A stretch of DNA of 64,000 bases from positions 186,001 to 250,000 of the forward strand of contig NZ_JBGOSE010000006.1 in NCBI RefSeq assembly GCF_041538045.1. The letters are read 5' to 3'. The notes under the pieces are model-generated. The model saw nothing but the letters and a program-made list of their open reading frames with translations, searched no databases and was not told the DNA's origin. This DNA comes from Aliiglaciecola sp041538045 (GTDB taxonomy: Bacteria > Pseudomonadota > Gammaproteobacteria > Enterobacterales > Alteromonadaceae). The position numbers and the translations under genes were made by a program. Shown one piece after another: positions 42,641 through 50,284 of the stretch (its first letter is position 1; every line of letters begins with the position of its first letter).

Positions 42641-45141
42641 GTGAATTTGTAAAAAAGCTCACTTTAAAAGCTATGGCTAGTGATGAATTTAAAAGTGCTA
42701 GCAATGAATTATTTCGCTCTTATATATTCAAGATGGTAGGGGATAATTGGAAGCTTGACAGGGCACATGTAAAACAATTGGCTTCAGTAGCCCAATACTT
42801 ATATCAAGTTAATGATAGCAAATTTCGAAAAGAAGGGGCAGCATTGCTCTCAATGCTTATAGATGTATGTGGTGATACATACCCTGAAATAATAGGTATT
42901 GCGAATAAGGTATTTTCAAGCACAGGTGATTTTCCTAATATTACGCTTATTGAAAATAATTATCCCGAACTCAACTTTAGATATAGTTTTTATTCTGAAG
43001 CTGAAATGGAGTTCAGACAAGAGTTGAATACAGTAGAGGAATTAAATTTTCCACTCACGGACTTCCAAAGAACGCTCTGGGGGAATTTAACGTCCGATAA
43101 TGATGTTATTACTGTTGCGCCAACGTCAGCGGGAAAGACTCATATTATCTTGAGTTATTTAACACGGCGGATGATTGACTCAGATGGTGCTTTTGCTGCG
43201 ATAATCGTTCCAACTAGAGCGTTAATTTCTGAAGTGGCTAGTAAATTATATGAAATTGCCAAAGAGCAGAATTTTGAACAGGAAATTGAAATTTGCACTG
43301 TTCCACAAGATGGTGGTTATGCCGATAAAACATTTTTCGTAATGACCCAAGAAAGGTTATTTGATGTACTGCAATCAGGTGACATATCTTTTAACTTTTT
43401 ATTTATTGACGAAGCTCACAATATTACTGATGAGAGCCGAGGCGTATTACTTCACTTGACAATAGATAAATTGCTGGAAGATAGCTTCCCTCAAGTAATT
43501 GTAAGTATGCCTTCTGCAAGCTATCAAGATTCCTTTTCATCTGTATTTAAAGATGTTGAATTCAAAAAAGAAATTACATCTTTTTCACCCGTTGCCAAAA
43601 TTATGATGGAGATAAAGCCTGTAGGAAGAGATCTAGTGATTAATAGGCTCAATACCGAAGATAACATACGAATTCCAAAAAATTTTACAGGTAAGCATCT
43701 AGCAAATATTTCCTTAAGGCTTGGGCAAGGTCAAAGCAATATTATTTATAGAAATCAAACAGACCATTGTGAAAATATTGCACAAAATATTGCCAATGAA
43801 ATAGAAAATTTTGATACAACTGACGAGCTTGAAGAAGCCGCAGACTATGTGGAAGAGTTTATCCACAACCGTTTTACATTGGCTAGTAATCTGCGTAAAG
43901 GAGTTGCCTTTCATTATGGCCCATTGCCTAGTTCTTTGAGAGTGATGATCGAAAACCTCGTTAAAGAAGATCAGATAAAGTTTGTTGCATGTACGAGTAC
44001 ATTGGCTGAAGGTGTGAATTTACCTGCCAAGAACCTATTTCTATATAAGCCAATGCAATCAAAGGGAATGGGTGCTCCTGAAAGGTTGGATGATGTGAAA
44101 ATCAATAATATTACTGGTCGAGCCGGAAGAATGCTTGAACATTTCGCTGGTAATATTTTTATAATTGAACCAGATGAATGGCAGGTAAAAGATTATTTCG
44201 ATGAAAATGATGGTGATGAAGAAAAAATCCCCACTTATTATAAAGCATTAAATGAGGAACTCTATTCAGTATTTCAGGCACTAGCCGGAGCCTTTGCACA
44301 TGACGCTGAAAACCAATATAAGTTTTACACCATTGCAAATAAATTGATTAAAGAAGTTGCAGAAGGTAAGTTGCATAGAACCCTCGATGCACCTGAGTTA
44401 GAGTTAAGCCAAGAAGAAATCGATGCCTTGGAAAACGCTGTTAAAGGTGCTCACCGCAGTTTAAAAGTTGCTCCTTTCACACTTGAAGCAAGTCCAACTA
44501 TTGGATATATACAACAAAACAAATTGTTCAACTTTTTAAATGATATTGATGATTTAAATGATTGGACACTACCGCATCCAAAATCAAAGAATCTGTATAG
44601 CGTATTGGTCAAAGTCTGTGAGAAGTTGGAGGAATTTGGCGTTTATGCTCCCACTGGAGAGTATTATATGTCATACATGTGTGTCATTGCGGCTAAATGG
44701 GTTCAAGGTGATAGCCTAAAAGATATTATTAGCGAGCAAATTGAATGGATGGAAAAAAGTAAAAAGAAAAAAGGTGATGAAATAAACCCCAATAAAGCGG
44801 TGAGGGATGTTATTAAAGTTATTAACAATGATATTAGGTTCAGAATGGCAAATGCTCTACGTTGCTATCAAGTATTATTATCAAATGTTATCGCTCTAAA
44901 GCAATTGGAAATATCGAGTACCAAGTTACATACATTTATTGAAATCGGTGCGAGTGACGACAGGGTGATTGAACTGATTAACATCGGTTTATCTCGCGAA
45001 GCAGCTAAAGAGATTAATGAAACGCTTGCTGGTAATATTGAAGTTGGTTCATTGCATAAACTTTTAGAATTACTCAAGAATGGCGTACTGACTGATGTAC
45101 ACCCAATAACCAGAAAAGAAATATTATCGATGGCTAAGTAA
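42637..45141 (+). CDS. hamB: Hachiman helicase HamB
   Basis: 834 residues, superfamily 2 helicase. FPLTDFQRTLW (138-148) resembles a Q motif, APTSAGKT (161-168) is motif I, IDEAH (about 256-260) is motif II, SMPSASY is motif III, and NNITGRAGRM (about 489-498) is motif VI. The ski2-like ordering and the helical C-terminal third fit HamB, which senses damaged or single-stranded DNA ends and controls HamA. The four-base overlap with hamA is the usual Hachiman arrangement. The frame is intact throughout. Confidence 0.9.
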   Translation: MSEFVKKLTLKAMASDEFKSASNELFRSYIFKMVGDNWKLDRAHVKQLASVAQYLYQVNDSKFRKEGAALLSMLIDVCGDTYPEIIGIANKVFSSTGDFPNITLIENNYPELNFRYSFYSEAEMEFRQELNTVEELNFPLTDFQRTLWGNLTSDNDVITVAPTSAGKTHIILSYLTRRMIDSDGAFAAIIVPTRALISEVASKLYEIAKEQNFEQEIEICTVPQDGGYADKTFFVMTQERLFDVLQSGDISFNFLFIDEAHNITDESRGVLLHLTIDKLLEDSFPQVIVSMPSASYQDSFSSVFKDVEFKKEITSFSPVAKIMMEIKPVGRDLVINRLNTEDNIRIPKNFTGKHLANISLRLGQGQSNIIYRNQTDHCENIAQNIANEIENFDTTDELEEAADYVEEFIHNRFTLASNLRKGVAFHYGPLPSSLRVMIENLVKEDQIKFVACTSTLAEGVNLPAKNLFLYKPMQSKGMGAPERLDDVKINNITGRAGRMLEHFAGNIFIIEPDEWQVKDYFDENDGDEEKIPTYYKALNEELYSVFQALAGAFAHDAENQYKFYTIANKLIKEVAEGKLHRTLDAPELELSQEEIDALENAVKGAHRSLKVAPFTLEASPTIGYIQQNKLFNFLNDIDDLNDWTLPHPKSKNLYSVLVKVCEKLEEFGVYAPTGEYYMSYMCVIAAKWVQGDSLKDIISEQIEWMEKSKKKKGDEINPNKAVRDVIKVINNDIRFRMANALRCYQVLLSNVIALKQLEISSTKLHTFIEIGASDDRVIELINIGLSREAAKEINETLAGNIEVGSLHKLLELLKNGVLTDVHPITRKEILSMAK

Positions 45142-45481
45142 AATAACGTAAATAAGTCTCAGCTTGATCTATCAGGTTAGAAATTTAAGGTATAACTAAA
45201 TTTTATAATCAATAGCCGTCTTTTTCCTTAAGCGGCCTTGTCCACGAATGAATTTTGATTTGTAAAAAATATCACGGGAAACCATTGATTGGCCTCGATT
45301 GGAAGAGTTAAATAGAAATTGATGAAAGAGGTGTTGAATGTGAATATTCAAAGTGCATTGCTCAATGTAATTAAGCAAAAAAGCGAGTGTGTCAAGAGCT
45401 TAAGCAGGAACAAGAAAACAAAGTATTAGAAAAATAGTAATTACTATTTTTTTAAGTAAACGTCAGTAAAAGGTAATAAGT
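45142..45481. other. Intergenic after hamB, AT-only palindrome
   Basis: No convincing gene. AAAAATAGTAA (45430-45440) and TTACTATTTTT (45441-45451) form a perfect 11-bp AT-only palindrome with a T-rich end. It could be a weak terminator for the Kiwa-Hachiman transcript or an operator for the next small gene. A 29-codon frame from a GTG near 45339 has no supporting features. Confidence 0.45.
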
Positions 45482-45754
45482 ATGAGTAAATTTGAAGATG
45501 AAATAGAATTTTCAATTATCAAATCAGAGCAAACAAAATTCCTTTCTGTTGACGTAGGAGTAAAAGCCAAACACCAAAAAACAGGTATTACTGCCGAAAG
45601 TACATCTTATTCTAGTCAACATCAAAATAAGCTTTCTGCTATTGAGATTTTAAAAGAAGAGTTGGTTAAAGAAAGGTTTTTAAATATTGATGAAAGTGAC
45701 TTGGTAGATGGTGAACAATTTATGAAAGATCTTGATTCAGGTAAGTATGATTAA
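45482..45754 (+). CDS. Small protein resembling the RF-1 domain, GGQ absent
   Basis: 90 residues. The middle carries VDVGVKAKHQKTGITAEST and then SSQHQNKLSAIEILKEEL. This follows the release-factor pattern of a V-x-V-x-H-x-x-T-G-I-x-x-x-S strand then S-Q-H-x-N-K-x-x-A-x-x-x-L. The GGQ loop is absent, so it should not cleave peptidyl-tRNA. The acidic C-terminus (DESDLVDGEQFMKDLDSG) is extra. The protein at 3809-4060 is a relative, giving one copy near each end of the island. It directly follows Hachiman; function unknown. Confidence 0.65.
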   Translation: MSKFEDEIEFSIIKSEQTKFLSVDVGVKAKHQKTGITAESTSYSSQHQNKLSAIEILKEELVKERFLNIDESDLVDGEQFMKDLDSGKYD

Positions 45755-45827
45755 TTGAATAAAACTAGCTAAAAGATAGAGGGTGTTCAGAACTCTGTGT
45801 CAGCCTAGTTTATGTCCTTAGCTTAGT

Positions 45828-45885
45828 GCCCACATTGGCGTTTCTTGCGCCTTTGTGCGTGGGTGCAGTTAAAACTCATAACTGC
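45828..45885. repeat. Two neighbouring hairpins
   Basis: The first hairpin pairs GCCCAC (45828-45833) with GTGGGT (45859-45864), and inside it GGCG (45837-45840) with CGCC (45848-45851). The second pairs GCAGTTA (45865-45871) exactly with TAACTGC (45879-45885) around a 7-base loop. This is the most GC-rich, most structured piece between Hachiman and the next gene. It could be a terminator pair, a small RNA or a recombination site. Confidence 0.45.
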
Positions 45886-45956
45886 CTGTCTTATGAAATC
45901 TGGGAAGCCCACCACTAATGAATTATGAGCTACTACAAGTAACGGTTATGTTTCAG

Positions 45957-46823
45957 TTATTCCAAGGATTTGAAACTGGTTAGTGCTGCTTCTAAGATTT
46001 CTTGAGCAACATTTTCATCAATATATTTATGGCGTGTCGTAATTTCAGTCTTATAATTAAAGAAAGCATTTCCGAAATCTAAATGGACTACAGAGCCATC
46101 TTCATTTTTTCCTTTAACTTTCAAAAGGGTACAGTCGTCGTGATTTGATAAGTAATTTACTATTTCAATGACATTTTCTTTTGATAGCCCAGTATCTTCT
46201 TTTTCGTCGATAGCAAAATCTAAAGCAAGTTGCATATTGCTTTCAAGGTAAGGAGCGCTGCTTAAATCACGAATTAACTGAGGAGCGTTTTCAGATACAT
46301 CAGAAAGCGAAGATGTTCCTATTTTAAAATGTAAGCTGCTGTAATCATTGATTTCAGTTAATTTTGAAAATTCTTTTTCTTTTGGAATAAGCTCCAGTTT
46401 AACTTTACTCGATCTGTTATTACTGAATTGTTCCAGCAATGAAGTTCCTACACTTTTCAAGCTAACGCTTGGTCCAGACGTAAAGCCGATTACGATCTTT
46501 AACTCAGGAACTATTGAAAAGAAATATGGGTCACCAATAATGCCTTGGTTTATCGCTATGGAAGAAATTTTACCGTCACTTGTGGCTTTGGTTTGCCATG
46601 TGTTCCTCTCACGGACAACTGTTACGGGATAAACATTTAGCTTAGATTGTTGAATATAATCAGATGCTTTTACTAAATGCTTCTTGTTCCGAATGCTGAT
46701 GATCCGAGTTCGATTATCATTACTCTGATTGGCTTGGTAATTGGAAACAAACTCAGTAAAAAAAGAGTTCTCAGCTTCAATTGAGAAAAACCTGACAGTA
46801 ATGCTCTTTTTTAGTTTGTTCAT
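45957..46823 (-). CDS. Unrecognised 288-residue protein in the defence island
   Basis: 288 residues, soluble, no signal or membrane helix. The N-terminal half is beta-rich (SITVRFFSIEAENSFFTEFV, then VYPVTVVRERNTWQTK and GDPYFFSIVPELKIVIGFT). The C-terminal half is mixed, with LHFKIGTSS, a helical LSKENVIEIVNYLS, and a closing beta stretch TLLKVKGKNEDGSVVHLDF. No catalytic motif or family is recognised. It lies on the minus strand between Hachiman and a phosphoribosyltransferase gene transcribed in the same direction. A terminator lies between the two, so they may be separate units. A role in phage defence is possible from position only. Confidence 0.75.
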   Translation of the reverse strand: MNKLKKSITVRFFSIEAENSFFTEFVSNYQANQSNDNRTRIISIRNKKHLVKASDYIQQSKLNVYPVTVVRERNTWQTKATSDGKISSIAINQGIIGDPYFFSIVPELKIVIGFTSGPSVSLKSVGTSLLEQFSNNRSSKVKLELIPKEKEFSKLTEINDYSSLHFKIGTSSLSDVSENAPQLIRDLSSAPYLESNMQLALDFAIDEKEDTGLSKENVIEIVNYLSNHDDCTLLKVKGKNEDGSVVHLDFGNAFFNYKTEITTRHKYIDENVAQEILEAALTSFKSLE

Positions 46824-47263
46824 AATAATCCGTTATGTAGTCAAGTATATTTCAGCGCTTTTTTATGATTGTAGGATAATCTCTCATATTTATAAGAAAA
46901 TGTCTACAACCGCTGGTTTAATATACAGTGTTTGTGTGTCTTTTCAAAGAAACAAACTATTTTCATTTAAGCATCAACAAGACAAATCAGAAATAGTATT
47001 TGATTATCGCCAACGGCGAAGGGGAATTATAAGATTATCTATGCCTAGAAAGAACAAAGGAGAGCAAAAAGCTCTCCTAACGTTACTAGTACGACAACAA
47101 AAAGTTGAAGGGTTAGCCGCTGCCTAACCTGCCAAATACTCGTCCTTTACAGACCGACCTTTAGCAAGGTGCCTACGCGGGTCTCGTCTGGATTTTAAGA
47201 GCGGGGAGACTCAAGCACACTCTGTAATAAATATTATGATGCTAATTGACGCAATCGTCAAGA
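46824..47263. other. Intergenic with a GC-rich structured patch
   Basis: The region holds the terminator at 47058-47078 and, from about 47150 to 47220, a patch noticeably richer in G and C than its surroundings. The patch contains ACCTT-TAGC-AAGGT and GTCTC ... GAGAC pairs. A + strand frame (46900-47127) is open but is read through the terminator hairpin and is not called. The patch may be a small RNA or a regulatory leader; I cannot decide. Confidence 0.4.
47058..47078 (-). terminator. Intrinsic terminator after the phosphoribosyltransferase gene
   Basis: AGGAGAGC (47058-47065) and GCTCTCCT (47071-47078) pair perfectly around five bases. On the minus strand the stem is followed by a T-rich run (TTGTTCTTTC). 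It lies about 185 bases downstream of the phosphoribosyltransferase stop. Confidence 0.7.
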
Positions 47264-48019
47264 TTATTTCGTAGATGAACTAATCAAGCTAGCGCCGTGG
47301 ATTATAGCTTGAGGAAACATTTGCTGCACTAAATTATAGGCTGTATTTAATGTTGTTCCTGTTGCCAATAAATCATCAACCAACAAAATTCGTTGAGGCT
47401 GAACTTGTATCGCCTTGACGTTATTTAAGCACAATGGAGGAAATTCAGTTCTAAATTGGACAGGAATTCCTTTGAGTGAAAAGCTTCCTTGGAAACCATT
47501 TTCTTGCCTCTGTTTTCTTAATCTATAAGATAACGATTTATGCTCATCAACACTAATATCGGCTCTATCAAGCAAATTAAAAGCCTCTTCAATAGTCAAT
47601 TTACGCAAAAAATCATGAGAGTGAAATGCCGTGAAAGTGTTGGCTAAACGTCTACCTATTATGCGACTGATATTATGTGATGAAGGCATCGAAATCACAA
47701 AATCGTAGCCATTTGGTTCGCTGGCTTGAAATACGTTTACAATCGTTTCATAGCTGACATGAAGCTTTTTGATGCTTGTTATATCTGTCGTTAAATTATC
47801 TTTGCCTTTTAGCGCGTATATTATTGGGCAGTTATCTCCGGGGATTTTATCACGATGTATTCTTCTAGATTTACGCGAAGCCAACAGTCTTTTAAATAAA
47901 GAATAAACTATTAATCCATCGATATTTTCTTTTGTTGGATTGCCATATGGGGTTGTTTTCAACCACTCCTTATTTTCATGATCAACTTTGACTACATTTC
48001 CTTGTACAATTAAGCCCAA
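47264..48019 (-). CDS. Phosphoribosyltransferase-domain protein (ComF-like C-terminus)
   Basis: 251 residues. The PRPP-binding signature ILLVDDLLATGTTL lies at about 211-224, the standard place near the end of type I phosphoribosyltransferases, preceded by DFVISMPSSHNISRIIGRRLA. The first 80 residues (with LIVYSLFKRLLASRKSRR and CPIIYALKGKDNL) form an added domain I do not recognise. The substrate is not indicated. PRTase proteins occur in several anti-phage contexts, and the position next to Kiwa and Hachiman invites that reading, but it is inference. The start MGLIVQG lies at 48017-48019. Confidence 0.8.
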   Translation of the reverse strand: MGLIVQGNVVKVDHENKEWLKTTPYGNPTKENIDGLIVYSLFKRLLASRKSRRIHRDKIPGDNCPIIYALKGKDNLTTDITSIKKLHVSYETIVNVFQASEPNGYDFVISMPSSHNISRIIGRRLANTFTAFHSHDFLRKLTIEEAFNLLDRADISVDEHKSLSYRLRKQRQENGFQGSFSLKGIPVQFRTEFPPLCLNNVKAIQVQPQRILLVDDLLATGTTLNTAYNLVQQMFPQAIIHGASLISSSTK

Positions 48020-48605
48020 TTGTCACCTCAACTGTCAATACTAATGTAGTTAGTCTATCTATTTTTTGCGAATGGGGGAATTAGCAATATACCGCCGAGA
48101 TCACTTTTTCTGACTATTAGCAAAGATGTCGGTTCGAAATTACAATTTAGAAACTTACTACTAGGGGCTGATCTATTTCCGTATTGGCTGACTTTATTTC
48201 CTTTAAAAATCCACTTGAGCGCCAAATGGTTTAAAAGACTATTTTGAGCGGGGCTTTTAAGCCAATAGAACCTTATGTGGTTTACCAACACAGAATTGGA
48301 TTTGTTCTAGTTAGAAATGATGATCTTTAGTTATTCTATATCTAACCCAAGTTTTCGATTTCAAATTTCTATTAGTGATTTTACTTGCTATGATGGATTT
48401 CATATAAATCGGATTATTGCGATCATCGCAAGTCTGAATTAGGAAAGTATTGGTTAATTCATGCAAACCATAGATAAATCATATTCCGGTTGCTTATCGA
48501 GTTATGTGAAGAAACGTTACTGTAGCTATATAAATGGAAAGGGAAATAATTAATAATTTGGATTTAAGTGAATAAGTATAAATATAACTCTTTGACAACG
48601 TAGGT
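48020..48605. other. Intergenic up to the island's right edge
   Basis: No supported gene. A minus-strand frame at 48055-48291 is open, but its product looks random in composition and has no ribosome site. The junction between accessory DNA and the resident phoH remnant must lie near 48585-48620, because an in-frame stop occurs just before the homology to PhoH begins. Confidence 0.5.
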
Positions 48606-49040
48606 GTGGATCTTAGGAAAACCGAAGAAGAAAAAATGGCACCTTGGTTAGCAGCCATTACAGATTCTTTAGAAGTGCTGCATAAAAACGATGAAAATGT
48701 GAAAGGTTCTATGAGTTACATCATGGAAAAGGCCAATATTCAGTTTAAGTCGGTTAACTTTATGCGTGGTCGAAGTATCCAAAATGCCATTGTTATTTTA
48801 GATGAATCACAAAACCTTACAGCTTCCCAACTAAAAACCATCATAACTCGATGTGGCGAGGGTACTAAGCTAATTTGTGGCGGAAACTTAGCTCAGATTG
48901 ATAGTAATTACTTATCTGCAGTCACCTCTGGTTTGACTTATTTGGTGGAGAAATTTAAAGACTTCTCAGGTAGTGCAACTATCAATTTAGATGGTGTAGT
49001 GAGAAGTCGATTGGCTGAATTTGCAGAAGAAAATTTGTAA
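48606..49040 (+). pseudogene. 3' remnant of a resident phoH gene
   Basis: The 144 residues match the C-terminal third of PhoH2-type proteins: TEEEKMAPWLAAITDSLEVL, MRGRSIQNAIVILDESQN (Walker B), GGNLAQIDSNYL and VVRSRLAEFAEENL. The PIN domain and the Walker A P-loop are absent. An in-frame stop lies a few codons before the homology starts, and the GTG at 48606 has no ribosome site. Its sequence differs widely from the intact PhoH at 1308. It is best read as the original chromosomal gene, cut when the island arrived. A terminator follows 37 bases after its stop. Confidence 0.88.
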
Positions 49041-49076
49041 CCAAAGACAAAAATAATATTGTTGAATCTCACCTTT

Positions 49077-49103
49077 AAGGCCATGCTCTGCATGGCCTTT
49101 TTT
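49077..49103 (+). terminator. Intrinsic terminator of the phoH remnant
   Basis: AAGGCCATG (49077-49085) and CATGGCCTT (49091-49099) pair perfectly around CTCTG, followed by TTTTTT (to 49103). It is a classic intrinsic terminator, and the A-flank may let it serve the convergent gene at 49250 as well. Confidence 0.9.
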
Positions 49104-49249
49104 AATTTATCTACAAGGTAAATTTTCAGACATAAAAGTGCCAATGTATAGTTTGGCGGTAGAAGTCCATGTGAGGCCCACTATTACCCCAATAGGCTTT
49201 AGAAGATTTAACGAACAAAGAACATTATAACCTTTGAGGTGAATAATGA

Positions 49250-50203
49250 TTAGGGGATCATCACCACTTTGTAACTGCCATTTGCGATATGTCTAGCTGT
49301 TTCATCAGATATTTCGCCAATGCCTACCAATCCAGGCCCTGTAGGTTCTATCAAAACGTGTTGAGCACCACGAATATTTATGGATTTTTCATTTGGACGC
49401 TCACCTAAGTTAACGGCTAAGAGTGCGTGATTGGGGAGATATATCATTGCCATACTCAAATCTGGAAGCAATGAGCGCATTAACGATGCGGTCAAGGTCG
49501 CTTTGCTATCGCAATCTCCTTTGTTGTTATTAAGCACCTCTAAAGGTGTGAAAAACCCAGCGCCGTTGGCATCGACGCGACTGGTTAGTTGGTTATAGGG
49601 AATACTTTGGATCCAGCCTAGCATTAAATTCACATAGGCTCTTGTGTCCGTTCCCTCGTCTAATTGTTCATATATTGCTTGGGCAGCTGGCAATAAAAAC
49701 GCTCTACTTTGTTGGATATAGCGTATGTGATCAGGGATCACCCCTTCTTGACCTAAGTGATTAACAAAACGCGTATAGTGATTGGCAAATAAGTAGTCAT
49801 CAAAGGCGCTTTCTTGCTTTTCAGACATCAATGATTTCCACTTATCGAGCATGGCTTGATCCCGACTGGATACTTTCAACTCTAACCGTTCACCACGTTG
49901 TTGAATGGTGACACGAGCTTCTTTTGGACTGACTTTTTGTGCTTGCTTCATCAATTCAACGTAGACATAACGTTGCGCTATTTCCGGTTTAAAGACGGTT
50001 TGATTTTTATACTGTTCTTGGGCAGTGGTTTTATCTACTGAAAAGGTCAATGTGTTCGTTTGTTTAGCTTGGTCAACCCACTTATAATTGTAGGTGTATG
50101 TATCACTATCTGATGATTTTTTAAATTGCAGTTGTTGTGCATTGGCTGGGGATATTATCCCTATTATAAATAGTAGGCACAGAACAATTAATAATGCTTT
50201 CAT
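49250..50203 (-). CDS. Exported transglutaminase-like protein
   Basis: 317 residues with a signal peptide (LLIVLCLLFIIGIISPANA). The C-terminal domain has the transglutaminase/papain-like pair: Cys in NNNKGDCDSKATL (about residue 230) and His in YLPNHALLAVNLG (about 260), then a possible Asp/Glu in HVLIEPTGPG. The N-terminal half is a helical, charged domain of unknown function. It probably acts in the periplasm on protein or peptidoglycan peptides. It is the first intact gene beyond the island boundary. It is unrelated in layout to the cytoplasmic transglutaminase-like gene at 22516. Confidence 0.78.
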   Translation of the reverse strand: MKALLIVLCLLFIIGIISPANAQQLQFKKSSDSDTYTYNYKWVDQAKQTNTLTFSVDKTTAQEQYKNQTVFKPEIAQRYVYVELMKQAQKVSPKEARVTIQQRGERLELKVSSRDQAMLDKWKSLMSEKQESAFDDYLFANHYTRFVNHLGQEGVIPDHIRYIQQSRAFLLPAAQAIYEQLDEGTDTRAYVNLMLGWIQSIPYNQLTSRVDANGAGFFTPLEVLNNNKGDCDSKATLTASLMRSLLPDLSMAMIYLPNHALLAVNLGERPNEKSINIRGAQHVLIEPTGPGLVGIGEISDETARHIANGSYKVVMIP

Positions 50204-50284
50204 TGGTATTCACCCCCTCTTGGTATTAAGCATAGTAGCGAATATCAGTGTTGAGGTTAAATTTGCCGCTAACCAATTATCCCC

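Noticed and set aside
45780..45890. Integron attC site
   Set aside because: The hairpins lack convincing paired core sites (GTTRRRY and its partner), and the neighbouring genes are multi-gene operons, not single cassettes.
46900..47127. Open + strand frame of about 75 codons between two minus-strand genes
   Set aside because: It runs straight through the perfect hairpin of a minus-strand terminator, lacks a ribosome site and looks like no protein family.
48055..48291. Minus-strand frame of 78 codons near the island edge
   Set aside because: No ribosome site, random-looking composition, and it lies in a decayed junction region.
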